DNA of 64,000 nt, taken from Mongoliibacter ruber (GTDB lineage Bacteria > Bacteroidota > Bacteroidia > Cytophagales > Cyclobacteriaceae). Position 1 is the first letter of the stretch. Every line of letters starts with the position of its first letter. Under the pieces are notes generated by a model, which saw nothing but the letters and a program-made list of their open reading frames with translations, did no database searches and had not been told where the DNA came from. This document shows positions 35,030 to 43,106 of this stretch, in pieces. The stretch covers positions 124,001 to 188,000 of the forward strand of contig NZ_PVTR01000002.1 of the NCBI RefSeq assembly GCF_003003005.1, read 5' to 3'. The position numbers and the translations under genes were made by a program.

Positions 35030-36667
35030 CTAAGGCTCTCTTTTTTTAATCAGTTTGTTAAGGAAAATTATCGGTATAATCCCAGTCAAAATAATAATCA
35101 AAGCGGCATTGGCCGACTCTGCGATCATTTCATTGGTAGCCATATCAAATGCTTTGGTAGCCAAGGTCTGATAGTTGAATGGCCGAAGAATTAAAGTTAA
35201 GGGTAATTCTTTCAATACGTCTACAAAAACCAACAATATCCCTGATATAAGGCTGGTCTTGATAAGCGGAAGGTCGATTTTCCACAAGGTCTTTGTACTT
35301 CTTGCACCAAGCAACCTACTCGCTTCATTGACATGCATGCCTATTTTTTGGAAGCCAGCTTCTACCGGATTGTAACCTACAGCCATAAACCTGACGATAT
35401 AAGCAAATATCAGGGCCAATAAAGTTCCCGAAAAAAACAATCCCGCAGCTTTTGCTGAAATAAAAGTGGTATAAATCCACTTGTCCAAAGACAAAAGCGG
35501 TATCATAATCCCTACCGCTATGACTGCACCTGGAATGGCATAGCCCAAGGTGGCCACCTTGGTAATGTTTTTGACCCATCTGAATGGGCTGAGTCTAAGC
35601 GTATACAATAAAATCACAGATAATGCGACTACTACAGCACCACTGACAGCTGCAAGGACAAAACTCCTGTAAACCAAGAGCCAAAAATCAGCATTGATCA
35701 CTTTGGAATACGTCATACTCACCCAGTGCAGAAGCTGAAGAAAAGGGACGAAAAAACTAACCAGGAAAATAATGGTGCAAATTGAAGTGTAGAGGATCTT
35801 TTTGCCAACCGTGGGGATGGTACGGATAAGGGGCTTTTGAACATCTTTGGAAGATGCATATTGGCGATTTCCCCTTTGTGCGGATTCCATATACAAAATG
35901 ACAAAAACAAATACCATCAAAATAGCAGCTAAATAAATGGCTGTGGAGGCATCTCCCAAAGAAAACCATGCCCTGAAAATCCCGGTCGTAAATGTATTGA
36001 CTCCAAAGTATTTTACCGTTCCATAGTCATTCAAGACTTCCATCGAAGCCAATGCTATTCCCGCCACTATTGCCGGCCTTGCCATCGGAAGCGCTACCTT
36101 AAAGAAGGTCTGCATCCTGTTTTTCCCTAGGAGAAAAGAAGCTTCTTGTAATGTTTTGGACTGTTGGACAAAAGATGATCTTGAAATCAAAAACACATAT
36201 GGAAAAAGTGTGATTGACAAAATGAAGATCGCCCCGGGCAGGTTCATAATGTCCAGTAAACTCCCCCTCACTTGGATATCAAAAGTATTTCTCAAAAACA
36301 CCTGAATAGGCCCTGTGTAATCCAAAAGACCAACATAAGTATAGGCCATGATATACCCTGGGAAACCTAAGGGCAATATCAATAGCCATTCAAAATACTT
36401 TCTTCCGGGAAATTCATAATTGGAAACCAGCCATGCTGTACTCACTCCCAATAGAAAAGTCATGATGGCTACACCTATTAAAATCAGAATGGTGTTTTGG
36501 AAATAGCCAAAAAGGAGATTGTTGACGATATGCTGCCAACTATCTCCTGGTTTGTCAAATAATTTAAAGAAAATTGTGAATAGAGGTGTGGCTATCAACA
36601 GCAAAATCAGCATTGAATAGCCAGTCCATTTATTCCACCAATAGTAACCTTTTTTTGCTATGTTCAA
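35030..36667 (-). CDS. Iron(III)-type ABC transporter permease, two fused permease halves (TTG start)
   Basis: A 545-residue membrane protein with about twelve helices arranged as two repeated permease halves, each with an EAA-type cytoplasmic loop (ASFLLGKNRMQTFFKVALPMARP and ASRLLGARSTKTLWKIDLPL regions). This double-length layout is typical of FbpB-type iron permeases. The start is a TTG at 36667, 8 bp after the stop of the binding-protein gene; the first downstream ATG would cut into the first membrane helix. The gene order binding protein-permease-ATPase supports one transport system. Confidence 0.9.
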   Translation of the reverse strand: MNIAKKGYYWWNKWTGYSMLILLLIATPLFTIFFKLFDKPGDSWQHIVNNLLFGYFQNTILILIGVAIMTFLLGVSTAWLVSNYEFPGRKYFEWLLILPLGFPGYIMAYTYVGLLDYTGPIQVFLRNTFDIQVRGSLLDIMNLPGAIFILSITLFPYVFLISRSSFVQQSKTLQEASFLLGKNRMQTFFKVALPMARPAIVAGIALASMEVLNDYGTVKYFGVNTFTTGIFRAWFSLGDASTAIYLAAILMVFVFVILYMESAQRGNRQYASSKDVQKPLIRTIPTVGKKILYTSICTIIFLVSFFVPFLQLLHWVSMTYSKVINADFWLLVYRSFVLAAVSGAVVVALSVILLYTLRLSPFRWVKNITKVATLGYAIPGAVIAVGIMIPLLSLDKWIYTTFISAKAAGLFFSGTLLALIFAYIVRFMAVGYNPVEAGFQKIGMHVNEASRLLGARSTKTLWKIDLPLIKTSLISGILLVFVDVLKELPLTLILRPFNYQTLATKAFDMATNEMIAESANAALIIILTGIIPIIFLNKLIKKREP

Positions 36668-36674
36668 TGCTTTA

Positions 36675-37706
36675 TTATTTCCAGCCTACTTTGTCAAAAA
36701 TGACTACTGCATCACTGTTGTTGTCTCCCAAAACGGATAGATTTAGGTCATCTGATTTGAATTCACCCCAGCTTTTCAACAGGGGAGAAAACTCAACGTT
36801 TGGATTAACAGGGTATTCAAAATTGATATTTGCTAAGAGTTCTTGAGACTCCTGATTGGACAGGAATTCTATTAATTTAACAGCATTATCCTTATTTGGT
36901 GCATACTTGGTCACACCCGCTCCAGAAATGTTGATATGTGTACCCCTGTCATCCTGATTTGGAAAGAACAAAGCTATTTTTTCAGCCGCTTTTCTCTCTT
37001 CTTCATTAGAATCATTGAGCATAATTCCTATATAATACGTGTTGACTATAGCCACATCGCCCTCACCGGCTGCTACAGCTTTTACCTGATCCCTATCAGA
37101 GCCCTTTGGACTTCTAGCCATATTTGCCAAAAGTGCGGAAGCCCACTGTTCTGCGCCCTCTTTGCCATGGTGGGCAATAATAGAAGCCAGTAGAGATTGG
37201 TTGTATATGTTCTCTGAAGATCTTGTCAAGACACGACCATTCCACTCCTCTTCAGTAAGGGCTTCATAAGTACTTAGCGTCTCGGGATTGACTCTTTCTT
37301 TGCTGTATGCAAAAATCCTGGCCCTATATGTAAGCCCGAACCAATAACCTTTTGGATCTCTAAATTTAGAAGGGATATTGGATTCCAATGTCGACGAACT
37401 AACTTCTTGTAATAGGTCTTTGCTCACAGCCCTGTGCAGTCTGCCTGCGTCAACAGTGATCAAAACATCTGCAGGAGAACTTGCACCCTCCAGTTCCAGC
37501 TTTTGTATGAGTTCGTCTGCTGAAGCTGACACTACATTCACCTTGATGCCAGTGGCTTCAGTAAACTTGTCAAATAATTGCTGATCGGCTTCATAATGCC
37601 TATGGGTATACACGTTGACTACATCTTCCTGGGAACCGTCTCCGCAGGAAAAAAGAAGTCCTCCAAATAATAAAACGATTGTCGATTTTAGGATTGATTT
37701 GATCAT
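36675..37706 (-). CDS. Iron(III)-type ABC transporter substrate-binding lipoprotein (FbpA/FutA-like)
   Basis: A 343-residue lipoprotein (LLFSCGDG). It begins VVNVYTHRHYEADQQLFDKF, the classic opening of ferric-binding proteins, and has the paired tyrosines in VNTYYIGIM that coordinate iron in the family. Two in-frame ATGs exist, 37739 and 37706. The second is preferred: it starts a proper lipoprotein signal, and the upstream ATG lies right against a predicted -7 box and palindrome at 37741-37759. It is the first gene of the iron-importer operon and divergent from oxyR, so peroxide- and iron-linked control is likely. Confidence 0.9.
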   Translation of the reverse strand: MIKSILKSTIVLLFGGLLFSCGDGSQEDVVNVYTHRHYEADQQLFDKFTEATGIKVNVVSASADELIQKLELEGASSPADVLITVDAGRLHRAVSKDLLQEVSSSTLESNIPSKFRDPKGYWFGLTYRARIFAYSKERVNPETLSTYEALTEEEWNGRVLTRSSENIYNQSLLASIIAHHGKEGAEQWASALLANMARSPKGSDRDQVKAVAAGEGDVAIVNTYYIGIMLNDSNEEERKAAEKIALFFPNQDDRGTHINISGAGVTKYAPNKDNAVKLIEFLSNQESQELLANINFEYPVNPNVEFSPLLKSWGEFKSDDLNLSVLGDNNSDAVVIFDKVGWK

Positions 37707-37740
37707 TTTTTTTCTTGATTTGGATGCGAAATTAATCATT

Positions 37741-37759
37741 ATTTAAATCAAATCTAAAT
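37741..37759. promoter_or_regulatory. Promoter box and palindrome upstream of the iron importer
   Basis: ATTTAAATCAAATCTAAAT is an imperfect palindrome resembling metal-regulator (DtxR/Fur-type) sites. It contains, read leftward, TAGATTTG (37756-37749), an exact TAnnTTTG box. A regulator bound here would block the importer promoter. The type of regulator is a guess. Confidence 0.5.
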
Positions 37760-37776
37760 AAAAAGAAAAAGATTTT

Positions 37777-37784
37777 TATATTTG
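37777..37784 (+). promoter_or_regulatory. Predicted -7 box of oxyR
   Basis: TATATTTG is an exact TAnnTTTG match, 57 bp upstream of the oxyR ATG. No clear TTTG is seen at the right distance upstream. Confidence 0.45.
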
Positions 37785-37841
37785 CTCAATGTCCATTTTA
37801 TGGGTTTTTAATCGTTTTGAGAGGTTTTTGTTTTAGGTAAA

Positions 37842-38774
37842 ATGACAATTCAACAGCTTGAGTATATTATCGCGGTAGACAAGCACAGGCATTTTGGTCA
37901 TGCTGCAGAGTCTTGCTTTGTGACACAGCCTACATTGAGTGCACAAGTGAGCAAATTGGAGAGAGAATTGGACGTCATTCTCTTTGACAGATCCAAAATG
38001 CCCGTGATACCAACAGAAATCGGCATTCAGGTCATAGATCAGGCAAAAAGGGTAGTATCAGAAAGTAAAGGAATTTATGAGCTTTTGTCTCAGCTCAAAG
38101 GGGATGTAAGCGGGGTGATAAAGGTTGGCATTATTCCTACTCTAGCACCTTATTTATTGCATAGGTTTATCAAGTCTTTTTTGGAAAAGTACCCCAATGT
38201 CAAACTTCAGGTGGAAGAAACAGTCACTGAGGAAATCCTCAGAAAGCTCAAAAACGATGAACTGGATCTGGGTATCGTAGTGACACCTTTGGCAGAAGCG
38301 GGAATTCTGGAAAAACCTGTTTTTTATGAAAAGTTCTGTGCTTATCTGTCCAAGGATCATGAACTCCTTAAAAAAGAAAAAATATCAGTTGCTGATTTGG
38401 AAACTGAGGACCTGTGGGTGCTTCAGCAAGGCCACTGCTTCAGGGATCAAGTGCTGAATTTATGCCATCAGAATAAGTTTGAACGCATGAACTTTCATTA
38501 TGAAAGTGGTTCTTTGGAAGGTTTAAGAAATATGGTAAACCAATATACAGGGATTACACTCCTGCCAGAGTTGGCTACTTTTTCTCTGAATGAGGAAGAA
38601 AAAGGGAGACTTAGGAAATTTGAAGGAGAAGAACCAATAAGAGAAGTCAGCATTGTGCTGACAAGGAGCTTTTTGAAGAAAAAACTAGTAGAGTTATTGT
38701 ATCGGGAGATCTCAGATACCATTCCGCAAGAAATGACTTCCAAAGCACATGGTAAAATAGTCAGGTTCAAATGA
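37842..38774 (+). CDS. oxyR: Hydrogen peroxide-responsive LysR-type regulator OxyR
   Basis: A 310-residue LysR-family regulator. The winged helix is at residues 1-60 (TIQQLEYIIAVDKHRHFGHA, CFVTQPTLSAQVSKLE). The redox pair is present at exactly the classical positions: Cys199 and Cys208 in GHCFRDQVLNLC. Oxidation to a disulfide activates OxyR to induce catalase, peroxiredoxin and iron-handling genes. It is divergent from the iron importer across a 135-bp region, so direct control of that operon is plausible. Length and start (MTIQQLEY) are standard. Confidence 0.95.
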   Translation: MTIQQLEYIIAVDKHRHFGHAAESCFVTQPTLSAQVSKLERELDVILFDRSKMPVIPTEIGIQVIDQAKRVVSESKGIYELLSQLKGDVSGVIKVGIIPTLAPYLLHRFIKSFLEKYPNVKLQVEETVTEEILRKLKNDELDLGIVVTPLAEAGILEKPVFYEKFCAYLSKDHELLKKEKISVADLETEDLWVLQQGHCFRDQVLNLCHQNKFERMNFHYESGSLEGLRNMVNQYTGITLLPELATFSLNEEEKGRLRKFEGEEPIREVSIVLTRSFLKKKLVELLYREISDTIPQEMTSKAHGKIVRFK

Positions 38775-38854
38775 CAATCAGAATGATCTTGATAAAAGTG
38801 GTATATTTTAGTGCTATTCAACTTTAATGGGTTCTTTCTTGTTTGAAGAATATT

Positions 38855-39985
38855 ATGTACAAAAAGCTGATTTGTTCACTCGCTCTTATCATACTGAGTC
38901 AAGGTGATGTTTTTTCTCAAAATTTTTTCACCAGGTATCTTTCCAATTTACTCAATGATACCTCGGAAGTAAGCAGGCCCCAATTTTTGGTATATCCTAC
39001 CTTGGCCTATGCACCCGAAACAAGTTGGGAAATTGGCTTTTCTTCACTCTATGTCTATTATGCAAACCGGGATACAAGCAATCGCTTGAGTGAAATCAAT
39101 GGTTTCACCTTTGTCACTTTAGAAAATCAATTCGGCATCTGGTTTGACCACGCAAATTACACAGATAGAGACAAGTGGTTTTTTTTGGGACGCTTGAGGA
39201 TACAGAGCTTTCCTCTCAAATACCATGGCATAGGTATGGAAGCACCGGAAGAATACCTTTCTCTTGTAGATGCCAATCAGATTATGCTTAAAGAGAGGGT
39301 GCTGAGAGAACTAAGGAAAAACCTCTATTTCGGATTGGAATTCGATTTCCAACGCATGTCCGGAGTCTCTTTCAAAGATTCGCCTGAAGCTCCTGTATTT
39401 GAAAGGCCATTGGGAAGTGAGGGCTCCAATAACCTGGGCATAGGCGCTGGCCTGGTCTATGATGACCGCCATAATGTACTCAACGTACGCAAAGGTAATT
39501 TTTCTGAATTGGCCCTCCTTCGATACTCGGGAGCGCTGAGCACATTTGACTTTACCACGGTGATATCTGATACGAGAATATTCCGGCCAATAGGGAAGAC
39601 CAATGTATTGGCTTTGCAATTCTTAGGGCAGTTCAATTGGGGAAATGTCCCCTTCAATCAGATGGCCCTGATGGGTGGGGACAGTATGATGCGCGGCTAT
39701 TATCTTGGCAGGTTTAGGGACAATAACCAGTTGGCTACCCAAGTGGAATATCGGTTTTTACCACTTCCTCTTGGATTTACAGACAGGATAGGAGCAGCAG
39801 CTTTTGCAGGAGCAGCTACTGTCTTTCCGGATTTTTCAAAAGCCTCCATACACAAAGTAGTATGGACAGCAGGAGGAGGATTAAGATTTTTATTATTTCC
39901 CCAAAAAGACATTTACACGCGCTTTGACGTGGCTTTTACTCAGGAGGGATCTGGGTTTTATTTGTTTATAGGAGAAGCTTTTTGA
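38855..39985 (+). CDS. BamA/TamA-family outer-membrane barrel protein (surface antigen type)
   Basis: A 376-residue protein with signal peptide (cleavage near VFSQN) and a C-terminal half of the Omp85 surface-antigen type: GAGLVYDDRHNVLNVRKGNFSE, then a VRGY-like motif (MRGYYLGRFRDNNQL) and QVEYRFLPLP. No POTRA repeats are present, so it is a short barrel-only member of unknown role, not BamA itself. The ATG at 38855 is preferred over an in-frame TTG at 38843. It follows oxyR by 80 bp on the same strand. Purine-rich repeats start directly after its stop. Confidence 0.83.
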   Translation: MYKKLICSLALIILSQGDVFSQNFFTRYLSNLLNDTSEVSRPQFLVYPTLAYAPETSWEIGFSSLYVYYANRDTSNRLSEINGFTFVTLENQFGIWFDHANYTDRDKWFFLGRLRIQSFPLKYHGIGMEAPEEYLSLVDANQIMLKERVLRELRKNLYFGLEFDFQRMSGVSFKDSPEAPVFERPLGSEGSNNLGIGAGLVYDDRHNVLNVRKGNFSELALLRYSGALSTFDFTTVISDTRIFRPIGKTNVLALQFLGQFNWGNVPFNQMALMGGDSMMRGYYLGRFRDNNQLATQVEYRFLPLPLGFTDRIGAAAFAGAATVFPDFSKASIHKVVWTAGGGLRFLLFPQKDIYTRFDVAFTQEGSGFYLFIGEAF

Positions 39986-40045
39986 GGAAAGATGTGGGAT
40001 AAAGGATGAAAAAAAGAAGCGAGAAACAAGATACAAGACAGAGGT
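39986..40045 (+). repeat. Purine-rich degenerate repeat after the barrel-protein stop
   Basis: Right after the stop: GGAAAGATGTGGGATAAAGG, ATGAAAAAAAGAAGCGAGAA, ACAAGATACAAGACAGAGG. The words AAGGATGAA and AGAAGCGAGA also occur after the stops at 16703 and 21944. Confidence 0.6.
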
Positions 40046-40340
40046 TTTGGGAAAGTTTAGAGCTTGGTGTAATGTAAACAGTTCTAGAGGTCATTTCGAG
40101 ATTTTAAAAATTGGCATTTACAGAAAGGGAATGACAGTTGTTTTCTCGCGGCGGCCGCTGCGAAATCGCTGCGAGCGCTGCGTGAAATATTTAATACGTC
40201 ATTGGTTACCGGAGCCTACCTCGTGTAGGCAGGCTTGCGGAGTTGAAGGATCTCCTACCGTTTATGCTAGGAGACCCTGTGCTTCACTCAAAGTGACGCC
40301 CACACAAATCTGTCATTGGTACGCAGGAGAAATCTGATGG
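40046..40340. repeat. Mosaic intergenic repeat, shared with 11.7 kb and with the 160-bp array
   Basis: Segment 40210-40255 is the inverted counterpart of 11762-11807. Segment 40150-40185 (CTGCGAAATCGCTGCGAGCG then CTGCGTG) resembles the R2 end of the 160-bp array (CTGCGAAATTCTGCGTATT). CCTAC-CTCGT-GTAGG at 40215-40229 can form a small hairpin. No believable gene. Confidence 0.6.
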
Positions 40341-40701
40341 AAAGTAGATTGAAGGGGGTGCCAATTTTTAACACCTCCAGTGTTAAAATCAGCAAGGGTA
40401 TTTACCCCGAGTGTAACTCGGAGGCAGTGCACCGTGAAATTTATGTGAAGTCCAACCCCGAGAGGGGTTGAAGGAAACATCATTATATAAACCTTTGCTT
40501 CAATATCTTCAGACTTTGACTAAAAATTACTGTTTTTTTAACGCGATTTTAAAGCATATAAATTTTTTGAACTAAAAGATCTTGGATATTTTATAGATTT
40601 AGTTTAATATAGATGGGTATTTAGTTGAATCCTCTTCTCTAATCAAAGAATAGTACATATTGGATAAGCACTTGATATAATTCTTTGTAAAAAATATAAT
40701 T
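40341..40701. repeat. Intergenic region with small palindromes
   Basis: Two hairpins stand out: CCGAG-TGTAA-CTCGG (40407-40421) and CAACCCC-GAGA-GGGGTTG (40453-40470). Neither is followed by a T run, so they look like REP-type palindromes rather than terminators. The rest is AT-rich, without a gene, and carries the promoter region of the DUF4221 gene. Confidence 0.5.
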
Positions 40702-41847
40702 ATGATAACTATGAAAAAGCTGGTTTTTGGATTCTTGGTTATTTTTTTGGCCTCATGTGGAGGGAATGATGATAAGAAATCTTCAAACATGTATGCTGAC
40801 TTTTCCATCTCTATGGACACAGTGATAGTAGACTCCAAGAATGAAATCTTGATGGCAGCAGCCACAGGAAGCTCAGCAATAGCGGTTTCCAGTAATCAAA
40901 ACCTTCTTTTCAACTGGGATACGAAAGGTGCAAATCTTGAGGTAATTGATCTTGAAAAAATGGAGCTTTCCGAAAAGATCAAAGTAGAAAAAGAGGGGCC
41001 TGAAGGGGTCGGTGAAAACGCTTATATGATCAGGCCTGTAGCTGAGAATAGATTGGCTTTTCTTGGCTGGGAAGGAAAGATCAGCATAACTGATTTCCAA
41101 GCCAATATTTTGGAAAGAATCAATCTCCGGGAAGATTGGATGAGTGAAGGTATAGATGAAAAAGGACAGTTGAATTTTCTTGGATTTTCCAAAGATGGGA
41201 AAAAACTCTATTGCACTTTTATGGCATTTAAAAAGCTGGATTCAGATATTTTAGAGTTGGATTTGGAGCAAAAAACCAAAAGGGTAATCGAACTGCCAAA
41301 TTTTGAAGATAGGGATAAATATAGGGTTACTTGGCAGATAGAAGGTGGAGGGATGTCCGCTACTTTTCCTTCCCAAGACTTTACCTTGTGGAAAGACGAT
41401 ATCTTGCTGGCTACCAATTACACAAATAGCATTTACCATTTAAACTCTGAAGAAGACACGTTAATTTATAGGCAATATGACAATGCATTGACGCCAAACT
41501 CCAAGTCAGGAAGTTACCAGAACAATGTTGACTCCCGGGAAGAATTACAGAAAGTTGCCACTCAAATCAGAGAAGAGATAAATTTTGGGAATTTATTATG
41601 GGATGATGTCAATAAGGTTTTTTACAGATTCTCTTACAAAGCTATGCCGAGGATTGATGGTGAAGAGTTAAGACACAAAACCTATCTCAGCATTTTGAAT
41701 GAGGATTTTGAACTCGTAGGGGAAAAAGAAACTTCAGACCTGATTTCCAAAATACCCAATCCTCAATTTGTGAAAGATGGGAAAATTCACCTGTTTCTCA
41801 ACCTAGATGATGAGCTGGCATATGTAAGATTGACAATAGAGAGTTAA
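40702..41847 (+). CDS. DUF4221-like lipoprotein
   Basis: A 381-residue predicted lipoprotein (IFLASCGGN). The sequence has repeated short strands with Asp/Gly turns (LLFNWDTKGANLEVIDL, LAFLGWEGKISITDF, LNFLGFSKDGKKLYCTF, HLFLNLDDELAYVRL), as in beta-propellers, and matches the Bacteroidota DUF4221 family in layout and length. No function is known for the family. A second in-frame ATG lies 9 bp downstream (40711) and could be the start. It is a single gene between a repeat-rich region and the convergent epimerase gene. Confidence 0.72.
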   Translation: MITMKKLVFGFLVIFLASCGGNDDKKSSNMYADFSISMDTVIVDSKNEILMAAATGSSAIAVSSNQNLLFNWDTKGANLEVIDLEKMELSEKIKVEKEGPEGVGENAYMIRPVAENRLAFLGWEGKISITDFQANILERINLREDWMSEGIDEKGQLNFLGFSKDGKKLYCTFMAFKKLDSDILELDLEQKTKRVIELPNFEDRDKYRVTWQIEGGGMSATFPSQDFTLWKDDILLATNYTNSIYHLNSEEDTLIYRQYDNALTPNSKSGSYQNNVDSREELQKVATQIREEINFGNLLWDDVNKVFYRFSYKAMPRIDGEELRHKTYLSILNEDFELVGEKETSDLISKIPNPQFVKDGKIHLFLNLDDELAYVRLTIES

Positions 41848-42006
41848 AAACCCAATGGTCCCGCAGTCCATCCGCATGACAACGCTCCCACTTTACCACA
41901 ATCCTGACTTTTAACCTTTAACAATTCTATTGGAAGTTAATCAATCCTACCTAAGGCAGGCAAGTACACAGTTCCACAATTCATCAGTTCGTCAGTTCAT
42001 CATCTC
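41848..42006 (-). repeat. Degenerate GATGAACTGA-type repeats after the epimerase stop
   Basis: Read leftward from the stop at 42007: GAGATGATGAACTGACGAAC, TGATGAATTGTGGAACTGTG, then CTTGCCTGCCTTAGGTAGG, a likely decayed piece of the repeat at 40210-40235. The direct start after a stop matches three other loci in the window. Confidence 0.55.
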
Positions 42007-43017
42007 TCAAACCATCTCCGCACCTATCCCATTTCCTTCAGGGAAAGTGACCTTATCGGGCGTGATGACAACACCCCTGGCAATGTCTTTAGACAATAGC
42101 ATGGCTCCGTCCATATCCACATAATCTAGTAAAGGGGCGATATGTGCTATGGCAGTGATGCCAACAGAGGATTCTGTCATACAACCTACCATGCATTTCA
42201 TGCCCAGACTTTTGGCTTCTTTTATCATCCTTAAAGCTGGCGTAATGCCGCCTGCCTTCACCAATTTGATATTGATTCCGTGAAAAAGCCCTGAACATTT
42301 CTTCACATCAGATTCGACAATACAACTTTCATCTGCAATTACAGGGAGTTTGGAATACTTAAAAACTTCCTTCATTCCTTCCAAGTCATCTTTCCCCAAA
42401 GGCTGCTCCATAAATTCCACATTGAGTTTCAAAAGCTCCTCTGAGTAAATAATTGCTTGCTCTGCAGTCCATGCGCAGTTGGCATCTATTCGAAAAACTG
42501 CTTCAGTATGCTTTCGAAGCTCTCTGATGATTTCCAGATCATGGTCTGTCCCCAGCTTAATTTTATACAAGGGCCATTCTACTTCCTTCATTTTTTCAAC
42601 CATCTTTTCAATAGTATCAATGCCTATCGTGAAATTGGTGGTTGGTATATTTTCTGGACTTAAACCCAAATACTCATACAGTTTTTGTCCTTTGGACTTG
42701 GTGTAAATGTCCCATGCTGCCAAATCCAAAGCGCATTGAGCAAAGGGATTTGCTGAAAAGTCATTGCGACACATTTCCCAAAGCTCTGATGGAGATTCCC
42801 ACGTATTTCCCTCTACTTTGCTGATTACTGATTCTAGGTTTTCGCAGATATTTTGTGCGGTCATTCCATAAAATGGATTTGTAGTTGTCTCCCCTAGACC
42901 ATACAGACCCTCATGTTCAAGTTTTACGATGACGGTGTCTTGTACATCTCTGCTTTGATGGGCAATGGTAAAAGTGTGTTTGAGTGGCAAATCCTTGACA
43001 AAGAATGAAAGCTTCAT
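42007..43017 (-). CDS. Dipeptide epimerase (enolase superfamily, L-Ala-D/L-Glu epimerase type)
   Basis: A 336-residue enolase-superfamily enzyme that epimerises L-Ala-D-Glu or a related dipeptide in murein peptide recycling. Seen: the KIKLGTDHD segment, where the KxK lysine is a catalytic base, metal ligands in FRIDANCAW (Asp), FMEQPL (Glu) and VIADESC (Asp), and the second lysine in INIKLVKAGG. The C-terminal MVGCMTESSVGITA matches the family. It is divergent from an M14 carboxypeptidase, which may act on similar peptides. A good promoter lies at 43041-43067. Confidence 0.9.
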   Translation of the reverse strand: MKLSFFVKDLPLKHTFTIAHQSRDVQDTVIVKLEHEGLYGLGETTTNPFYGMTAQNICENLESVISKVEGNTWESPSELWEMCRNDFSANPFAQCALDLAAWDIYTKSKGQKLYEYLGLSPENIPTTNFTIGIDTIEKMVEKMKEVEWPLYKIKLGTDHDLEIIRELRKHTEAVFRIDANCAWTAEQAIIYSEELLKLNVEFMEQPLGKDDLEGMKEVFKYSKLPVIADESCIVESDVKKCSGLFHGINIKLVKAGGITPALRMIKEAKSLGMKCMVGCMTESSVGITAIAHIAPLLDYVDMDGAMLLSKDIARGVVITPDKVTFPEGNGIGAEMV

Positions 43018-43040
43018 GCGCGTTATTTTTGAGTTTAAGG

Positions 43041-43067
43041 CAAAAGTAAATTTATTTTAATTGCCAA
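43041..43067 (-). promoter_or_regulatory. Predicted promoter of the dipeptide epimerase gene
   Basis: Read leftward: TTG (43067-43065), a 16-bp spacer, TACTTTTG (43048-43041), an exact TAnnTTTG box, 24 bp upstream of the ATG at 43017. Confidence 0.55.
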
Positions 43068-43106
43068 GTTCATAACTTAGGGCATTAAAATCAAGCCAGA
43101 CAGTTT

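Noticed and set aside
38855-39985. BamA, the essential barrel-assembly protein
   Set aside because: Only 376 residues and no POTRA repeats; it is a short surface-antigen-type barrel.
40047-40337. 96-codon reading frame
   Set aside because: It consists entirely of repeat-derived sequence with many Cys and Arg codons and no similarity to a known protein type.
40453-40470. Terminator (CAACCCC-GAGA-GGGGTTG)
   Set aside because: No T run follows on either strand and no gene end is near; more like a REP-type palindrome.
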